From: Gammaproteobacteria bacterium
GTDB lineage: Bacteria > Pseudomonadota > Gammaproteobacteria > Pseudomonadales > Porticoccaceae
Length of the DNA: 12,125 nucleotides
Direction: 5' to 3'
NCBI GenBank assembly: GCA_006227015.1
Contig: SBGI01000152.1
Location: 1 to 12,125, forward strand
The notes beneath the pieces were generated by a model. It did not search any database. It was given only the letters and a program-made list of their open reading frames with translations, and was not told where the DNA came from. The first letter of the stretch is position 1, and every line of letters starts with the position of its first letter. Positions 6,628 through 12,125 of the stretch are shown here, in pieces. The translations under genes were made by a program, and so were the position numbers.

Positions 6628-8094
6628 TCACCCGCCTCTGAAGTTTTCCATTTTCTTCTGCAACTCATCCAGGTCACGGAGTTGCTGGTCGATAATGGCC
6701 ACTTCCTTGAAATCATTAATCAGTAACTTGCGGGCATAACCCAACTGTTCGCGGGCTTTGTCAAACACACCGTTCAACAGGTAATACTGGGCGCGAGCCT
6801 TGTGAACCCCTGAGATATTCCCGGCCAAGCCGCTGACCTCAGCCAGTTGAAACCAGATGTAAGGGTTGTCCTGGTATTCCGGCGTCATGGCCCGCAGTAA
6901 CTGCTCCGACTCCGTAAAGCGATTGGCTTTCATGAAGGTTTCTGCCAACGACATGCGCAGGGGGTAACTGTCGGTGTGACGGCGAAGTAGCTGCTGGCTT
7001 TTCTCAATGGCATTGACGAACTTTCTTTCCTGGCGGTCCAGCGCGATATCTTGCAGGCGGTAGGTCAGTTTGTCGGGTGAGGCCTTTAACAGGGGGGCCA
7101 ATGCTTCCCGTGCCTTACCGATATCCCCCAGCGCTGCATGGGCCAGTACGGTGCCGTAGCGAGCTGCCTCATGATTGAGGCTGTCCCCGTCCAGTTCGCT
7201 CTGGAAACGGTTCAGCGATGCCGCGGGGTTTTTGTCGATGGCCATCATTGATCGCGCGCGCATCAGGTGATATTCCACATTATCCGGGTAATATTTTGTC
7301 GGATACTGGGCAATGCGACTATTGGCATCGGCAACACGGCTCTCTGTGAGGGGGTGAGTGAGAAGAAACTCAGGTGGCCTGTTGCCGGTGTAGCGCGTAG
7401 CGCGCAGCATTTCTTCAAACATGCCGCCGACCGCCGAGGGGTCCATGCCGGCCGCGTAAACAGTTTCAATGCCAAGTCGGTCGGCTTCCTGCTCATTTTG
7501 CCGACTGTAGCGCAGGGAATTTTCAAGACTGGCGGCCTGGGTGGCTGTCATGGCAGCCATGCCGGCATCACCCCCAACGGTGGCTGCCAGAACCAGGCTG
7601 GCAAGCATGCCTGCCATGGAGACCATGCTGTTCTTGCGTTGCTCGGCCACACGCCGGGCAAAGTGTCTTTGGCTTAAGTGTGCCAGTTCGTGAGCCAGCA
7701 CTGATGCCAGCTGGTCCTCTGATTTGGCGTAGCGAAACAGGCCCAGATGAACGCCCACTACGCCGCCGGGAACCGCAAAGGCATTCATGGAGGCATTGTT
7801 GATGGCCACAAGGGACAGGCGGTGATCCTGTAACTCGCTATGAGACGCCAGTTTGAGTAACAGCTTTTCCAGGTAATCGTGCAGCAGCGGGTCATTGTAC
7901 TCGGGAATGCGGCTGCGATAGGCCCGGAGCCACGCCTGACCCAGTTCGTATTCCTGCTGTGTTGAGATAACGGCCGATGAAGTGTCGCCCAGCGAGGGCA
8001 GTTGGATGTTGGCGGCTCGGGTCTCAGTGGCAAGGAATAGCGACAGGCAAAGCGCCATGGTCATCAAAAAATAACTGGAACGTTTGTTGGACAC
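6628..8094 (-). CDS. bepA: BepA-like M48 metalloprotease with TPR domain
   Basis: A 488-residue exported zinc metallopeptidase that in E. coli (BepA, formerly YfgC) assists the assembly of LptD and degrades misfolded outer-membrane proteins. A signal peptide is visible: basic start SNKR, hydrophobic core 9-21 and a likely cut after ETRA (about residue 27). The M48 domain has HELAH (135-139), the third ligand Glu201 in EQEAD, and His247 in LLTHPLTESR, matching the active-site-capping His246 of E. coli. From about residue 270 the protein is helical TPR repeats. Length equals that of E. coli BepA. Translation begins at GTG (8094) with GAGA five bases upstream; the first ATG, eleven codons in, lacks a ribosome site and would remove the basic start of the signal peptide. 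It is convergent with nadA and divergent from perM. Confidence 0.93.
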   Translation of the reverse strand: MSNKRSSYFLMTMALCLSLFLATETRAANIQLPSLGDTSSAVISTQQEYELGQAWLRAYRSRIPEYNDPLLHDYLEKLLLKLASHSELQDHRLSLVAINNASMNAFAVPGGVVGVHLGLFRYAKSEDQLASVLAHELAHLSQRHFARRVAEQRKNSMVSMAGMLASLVLAATVGGDAGMAAMTATQAASLENSLRYSRQNEQEADRLGIETVYAAGMDPSAVGGMFEEMLRATRYTGNRPPEFLLTHPLTESRVADANSRIAQYPTKYYPDNVEYHLMRARSMMAIDKNPAASLNRFQSELDGDSLNHEAARYGTVLAHAALGDIGKAREALAPLLKASPDKLTYRLQDIALDRQERKFVNAIEKSQQLLRRHTDSYPLRMSLAETFMKANRFTESEQLLRAMTPEYQDNPYIWFQLAEVSGLAGNISGVHKARAQYYLLNGVFDKAREQLGYARKLLINDFKEVAIIDQQLRDLDELQKKMENFRGG

Positions 8095-8299
8095 TAATTC
8101 TCTATCCGTTTTGCGGCCTCAGGGGCGTGGTATTTGGCATGTTAACGTAACTCTATGACCAAATTCATTGGCATTCGTGCAGTTTAAGCCCAAAAAGCGT
8201 TGCCAGTATTAAAGCTTGCTGCTTGTCCCTTGAAGCATGCAGGGGGATTACGTAATCTGCCTGCTACCTGAGAGACATTACGTCTGGCGAGGAGCCGGT

Positions 8300-9370
8300 A
8301 TGTGGAAAGTGCTTGATTCCTGGATAAATCGCTACTTCGGTGAAGAGGAAGCGGTATTACTCGCTTTCGTGCTGGCGGTGGCGCTGGTGGTGATGGTCAC
8401 CATGGGTGAGATATTGGCACCTTTTCTGGCAGCGATGATCTTTGCTTTCCTGTTACAGGGAAGTGTTAACCGCCTGGTGGCGTGGAAAGTACCCCGGTTG
8501 CTGGCTGTGATCCTGGTGTTCCTGATGTTTGTGGGCATATTCCTGGCGATAATGGTGATCCTGTTGCCCCTTATCGGGCGTCAGGCGGCGAACCTCACCG
8601 GAGAAATACCCGCTATGGTGAAGCACTGGCAGAGCGTGCTGATGCTGTTGCCGGAAAAATATCCCCATCTGATTTCCGAGGTGCAACTCAAGGATCTGCT
8701 GTCCCAGGCATCGAAAGAAGTGGCTGGTATGGCAGAGCGTGTTGTGACCTTTTCCTTTAGCACTTTTCCCAGTGTTGTGGTGATGATGGTCTACCTGGTG
8801 CTGGTGCCTCTTCTGGTCTTCTTCCTGCTCAAGGACAAGGATGAACTGCTGGCCATGATGTCGGCGCTGTTGCCCCGGGAGCGGCCGGTCATGTGGCGGA
8901 TCTGGCATGAAATGAATATGCAGATGGCCAATTATGTACGGGGTAAGGCGATTGAAATTCTGGTGGTTGGCCTGGTGACTTATGTCGCCTTTCTGATCAT
9001 GGGGTTGCAGTACGCGGCATTGCTGGCACTGCTGGTGGGGTTGTCTGTGGTGATCCCCTATATTGGCGCGGTGGTAGTGACCATTCCCGTTACCGTCGTT
9101 GCCTACTTTCAGTGGGGCTGGGGCAGTGACCTGTTCTGGCTGGTCATCATCTACGGCATTATCCAGACGCTGGATGGCAATGTGCTGGTGCCCCTGCTGT
9201 TTTCCGAGGCTGTAAATTTGCATCCTATTGCCATCATTCTTGCTGTGCTGGTGTTTGGCGGACTGTGGGGTTTCTGGGGGATATTCTTCGCCATCCCTCT
9301 GGCGACACTGGTCAAAGCCCTTTATAACGCCTGGCCGAGAACTGATGCCAGCGAGACGGTGTCTGAGTAA
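8300..9370 (+). CDS. perM: PerM-like AI-2E transporter family membrane protein
   Basis: A 356-residue inner-membrane protein of the AI-2E exporter/PerM family (PF01594), close to the 353 residues of E. coli PerM. Hydrophobic segments lie near 18-35, 36-53, 67-93, 153-177, 218-235, 238-270, 278-300 and 308-340. The family hallmarks are present: FFLLKDKDELL (174-184), VIPYIGAVV (251-259) and DGNVLVPLLFSEAVNLHPI (292-310). Some family members export autoinducer-2, others act as sodium/proton antiporters, and PerM itself has no settled function, so a substrate cannot be given. The ATG at 8300 has GAGGAG five bases upstream and is chosen over an in-frame ATG at 8237 that lacks one. It is divergent from bepA, an arrangement also known from E. 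coli. Confidence 0.9.
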   Translation: MWKVLDSWINRYFGEEEAVLLAFVLAVALVVMVTMGEILAPFLAAMIFAFLLQGSVNRLVAWKVPRLLAVILVFLMFVGIFLAIMVILLPLIGRQAANLTGEIPAMVKHWQSVLMLLPEKYPHLISEVQLKDLLSQASKEVAGMAERVVTFSFSTFPSVVVMMVYLVLVPLLVFFLLKDKDELLAMMSALLPRERPVMWRIWHEMNMQMANYVRGKAIEILVVGLVTYVAFLIMGLQYAALLALLVGLSVVIPYIGAVVVTIPVTVVAYFQWGWGSDLFWLVIIYGIIQTLDGNVLVPLLFSEAVNLHPIAIILAVLVFGGLWGFWGIFFAIPLATLVKALYNAWPRTDASETVSE

Positions 9371-9411
9371 CTCCATTCATTACTAGTGCTTTTAATAAAA
9401 GACGGATTTTC

Positions 9412-12125
9412 ATGAAAAGAATTGTAGTCGCGTTTGTTTGTTTTCTGTTTGTTGTCCCCGCTTTTAGCGAAATTGTTGCCAGGGAAGATATTGTCAAAAG
9501 TGCGGGGGATACTTCCTCCTATCGCTATCTGCTGTTGCCCAATGAATTGCAGGTGCTGCTGATCTCGGATAAGAATGCCGACAAGGCAGCGGCGTCTCTG
9601 GATGTGTTTGTCGGCAGCTCCAGTGATCCGGTTGCACGGCAAGGATTGGCTCACTTTCTTGAGCATATGCTGTTTCTGGGTACCGACAGATACCCCGAGC
9701 CGGATGAGTATCAGGCCTTTATCAGTGAGCACGGTGGTCGCCACAACGCCTATACCTCGTTTGAACACACCAATTATTTCTTTGATATCAATCCGGCAAG
9801 TTTTGAATCCGCCCTTGATCGCTTTTCCCGCTTTTTCGTGGCGCCACTGTTTAATGCCGAGTATGTCGAGCGGGAAAAAAATGCCGTGCATTCCGAGTAC
9901 AAGGCGCGCATTAAAAATGATTATCGGCGCCAGATGGACGTCTTCAGTCAGGTCGTAAACCCCGAACACCCCGCGTCCAAGTTCAGTGTTGGTAATCTCG
10001 ATACCCTGGAGGATCGTGACGGCAAATTGCGCCAGGACCTGTTGGCTTTCTATAAGGCCCACTACTCGGCAAACCGCATGGCGCTGGTCGTGCTGGCGCC
10101 AAGCAGTCTTGATGAGCTGCAGGCGATGGTGCTTGAGCGCTTTCAGGAAGTCCCCAACTTCAACACTGACAAGCCGGTTCATGGTCAGCCATTGTTTGCA
10201 CAAGGTTCTCTGCCTTTGCTGGTAACCATGCAGCCCGTACGTGAATTGCGTGAGCTCTCCCTGACGTTCCCCATGCCTGCCATGCACGAATTTGACCGGC
10301 AGAAGCCACTGGCATATTTGGCCAACCTGATTGGTCACGAGGGTAAAGGCAGCCTTTTGGAGGTGCTCAAATCCCGCGGCCTGGCAGAAGGGCTACGGGC
10401 GGGCGAGGGCATAGCCGATCGCAGTGGCAGCAGCTTTGATGTCACCATCGCTCTGACCCCGGCGGGTTTTGAGCAGTGGCGCGAGGTGTTGTCTCTGGTG
10501 TATCGGGAGATTGACCTCGTCAGGCAGCGGGGTATTGCCCAATGGCGGTTTGAGGAGCAGGGCGCGCTGGCGGACCAGCAGTTCCGCTTTAAGGAGTTGA
10601 GCGATCCGATCAACCGTGTCAGTGGGTTGGCAGCCAGTCTGCATGAATATCCATACGAAGATGTGATGCGCGGCCCGTACCGCATGGATCAGTACGATGA
10701 GTCATTGCTTCAGCGCATACTCGGATACCTGAGCCCGGATAATGCCATGGTGATGCTGATGGCCCCCGATGTCGATACGGCCAGGGTAACCGAGAAATAT
10801 CAGGTGCCTTACGGTGTGACCAGAGTGCCTGCGCTGCCTGACAGCGTTGTTGCACAGAAGCAGCTCTCCCTACCGGAAGCCAACCCCTTTGTGCCGAAAA
10901 ACTTTGACCTGTTGCTCCCAGAAAAAGCGGCCGAGCCCGGTTTGCCTGCACTGTTGGAGACGCGTCCGTATTACCGGCTCTGGCACTACGCTGATAACTA
11001 TTACCAGGTGCCCAAGGCGCAACTGTATGTGGCGATCCGGGGTGTGGGAGATGGCGGCGTGGCGCAGGCAGCCATGACTGACCTGTATGTACGTCTGGTA
11101 GAAGAAACGTTGAACGAAACCAGTTATGAGGCGGCGCTGGCGGGTTTGCGTTACGGGGTCAATCGTCGTGACGACGGTGTCGGCCTGCTGTTCAGCGGTT
11201 TCGATGACAAATTGCCACTGCTCGTTAATGTGGTGACAGAGGGTCTGTTGAAACCGGATATGTCGGCAGAACTGATTGAGCGACTCAGGCAGGAGTTGAT
11301 CCGACGCTGGCGCAACGCGGCCAAAGATACACCATACCTGCAACTGATGCGTGAGCCCGGTTACTTGCTGGATATCAATGCCTGGCAGCCGTCGAGGCTG
11401 GCAGAAGCACTGGAGGCTTTCAGCCCAGAAGCGTTTCAGCAATTTGTGGACGGACTTTACCGAGGCGTTTTTCTGGAGGTGTTTGCCAGCGGTAATATCG
11501 ACAGTCAGTCAGCTGGAGAGATGGCGGCAAGCCTGGCGGCCAGGATTGCTAGTGGCGAGTCTAAGCCGTGGCCCGAACGCGGCATTACCCGGGTGTTGCC
11601 CGGTACAAAAATGCAGGTGCCTATGGCCATCGATCATAAGGATGCGGGCATTCTCCGCTATTACCAGGGTCGCAGTGACAGTGTCGAAGAGACCGCACGG
11701 TTCCTGTTTTTACGGCAACTGATTAAGGCACCATTTTTCCATGACCTGCGAACCCAGCAGCAGCTCGGTTATGTGGTGGCGGCAGTGGATCAGGGGCTGG
11801 ATCGGGTGCCGGGCTTTGGTCTGATGGTGCAATCGCCAGTTGCGGGTGTGCCGGCTCTGGAAGTTGCCATTGATAAATTTTTGGAAGACTTCACCGGGGT
11901 CGTGAACGCTCTCAGTGCGGATGAATTTGAGCGGCATCGCGCGGCCATCCTGACCGGTCTCAGGGAAAAGCCCAAGAGCCTTGCGGAGCAGTCTGCCCGT
12001 TACTGGGGCAGTGTGGATTTGCGGGACTATGACTTCAGCAGACGCCAACAGATTATTGCGGCGATTGAGAAAATGACCCTGCCGCAAGTGGTGGAAATCT
12101 ACGGGCTGATTATGCGCGAAGCCGG
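9412..12125 (+). CDS. Secreted M16 (pitrilysin/insulysin-like) zinc metallopeptidase, C-terminus cut by the window edge
   Basis: The first 904 residues of a large M16 peptidase, open through the right edge. A signal peptide is evident (KR, hydrophobic 4-18, likely cut after AFS at residue 19), so it should act in the periplasm. The inverted zinc motif HFLEH gives His81, Glu84 and His85; the third ligand is Glu162 in NAVHSEY, 81 residues after His81 as in pitrilysin (His88 to Glu169), with the accessory Glu155 seven before. Late in the protein LRTQQQLGYVV carries Arg780 and Tyr787, with the spacing of insulysin Arg824 and Tyr831, which contact substrate. E. coli pitrilysin is 962 residues, so about 50-60 are probably missing. 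Such enzymes degrade short peptides inside a closed chamber. It starts 41 bases after perM with a modest ribosome site (GACGGA) and may share its transcript. Confidence 0.92.
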   Translation, partial: MKRIVVAFVCFLFVVPAFSEIVAREDIVKSAGDTSSYRYLLLPNELQVLLISDKNADKAAASLDVFVGSSSDPVARQGLAHFLEHMLFLGTDRYPEPDEYQAFISEHGGRHNAYTSFEHTNYFFDINPASFESALDRFSRFFVAPLFNAEYVEREKNAVHSEYKARIKNDYRRQMDVFSQVVNPEHPASKFSVGNLDTLEDRDGKLRQDLLAFYKAHYSANRMALVVLAPSSLDELQAMVLERFQEVPNFNTDKPVHGQPLFAQGSLPLLVTMQPVRELRELSLTFPMPAMHEFDRQKPLAYLANLIGHEGKGSLLEVLKSRGLAEGLRAGEGIADRSGSSFDVTIALTPAGFEQWREVLSLVYREIDLVRQRGIAQWRFEEQGALADQQFRFKELSDPINRVSGLAASLHEYPYEDVMRGPYRMDQYDESLLQRILGYLSPDNAMVMLMAPDVDTARVTEKYQVPYGVTRVPALPDSVVAQKQLSLPEANPFVPKNFDLLLPEKAAEPGLPALLETRPYYRLWHYADNYYQVPKAQLYVAIRGVGDGGVAQAAMTDLYVRLVEETLNETSYEAALAGLRYGVNRRDDGVGLLFSGFDDKLPLLVNVVTEGLLKPDMSAELIERLRQELIRRWRNAAKDTPYLQLMREPGYLLDINAWQPSRLAEALEAFSPEAFQQFVDGLYRGVFLEVFASGNIDSQSAGEMAASLAARIASGESKPWPERGITRVLPGTKMQVPMAIDHKDAGILRYYQGRSDSVEETARFLFLRQLIKAPFFHDLRTQQQLGYVVAAVDQGLDRVPGFGLMVQSPVAGVPALEVAIDKFLEDFTGVVNALSADEFERHRAAILTGLREKPKSLAEQSARYWGSVDLRDYDFSRRQQIIAAIEKMTLPQVVEIYGLIMREA

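Noticed and set aside
8095..8299. Possible divergent promoters or a small gene (such as tusA) between bepA and perM
   Set aside because: No open frame with a ribosome site and no convincing -35/-10 pair or sigma-E-type site was found.
8453..9376. 307-codon minus-strand open frame opposite perM
   Set aside because: The product is an implausible His/Gln-rich string, the mirror of hydrophobic codons in perM, whose family motifs are intact.
9322..10338. 338-codon minus-strand open frame opposite the start of the M16 gene
   Set aside because: It overlaps the coding strand holding the HFLEH zinc motif with correct spacing to Glu162; no family features are seen in the reverse product.

Overview
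The window looks like chromosomal DNA of a moderately GC-rich gammaproteobacterium. The gene order nadA, bepA, perM and an M16 peptidase, together with an arsJ-type arsenic operon, recalls marine and soil groups near Pseudomonas, Marinobacter or the Cellvibrionales. That placement rests on gene content and remembered synteny only. No mobile element, CRISPR array, tRNA or rRNA was seen. Coding density is high and no gene-free stretch exceeds about 205 bases.

Left part (1-4244, all on the minus strand): an arsenic-resistance operon, transcribed right to left. From a promoter region with repeated ATATAT motifs it reads arsR, a dedicated glyceraldehyde-3-phosphate dehydrogenase, arsJ, an ArsP/YraQ-type permease, and a small thioredoxin-like protein cut by the left edge. 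In the known ArsJ pathway the dehydrogenase builds 1-arseno-3-phosphoglycerate from arsenate, and ArsJ exports this unstable product, which then falls apart outside. No arsC, arsB or acr3 lies in the window. The permease and thioredoxin form a tightly packed pair that may handle trivalent or organic arsenic. A 128-base gap holding three evenly spaced AACCGG-type palindromes separates this pair from arsJ.

Middle part (4299-8094): a CNNM/CBS-domain membrane protein on the minus strand; then, diverging from it, nadA (quinolinate synthase, NAD biosynthesis), with an extended -10 promoter and a perfect inverted repeat where the -35 would be; then bepA (periplasmic M48 protease and chaperone), facing nadA with a single base between their stop codons.

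Right part (8300-12125, plus strand): perM (AI-2E/PerM-type membrane protein), divergent from bepA across 205 bases, followed after 41 bases by a large secreted M16 (pitrilysin/insulysin-like) metallopeptidase that is open at the right edge. BepA, PerM and the M16 enzyme suggest an envelope-maintenance neighbourhood.

Nothing here is clearly a wholly new system. The most interesting items are the permease-thioredoxin pair with its upstream palindrome array, the cysteine layout of ArsR, and the inverted repeat at nadA. In the 205-base bepA/perM gap no promoter could be called with confidence.
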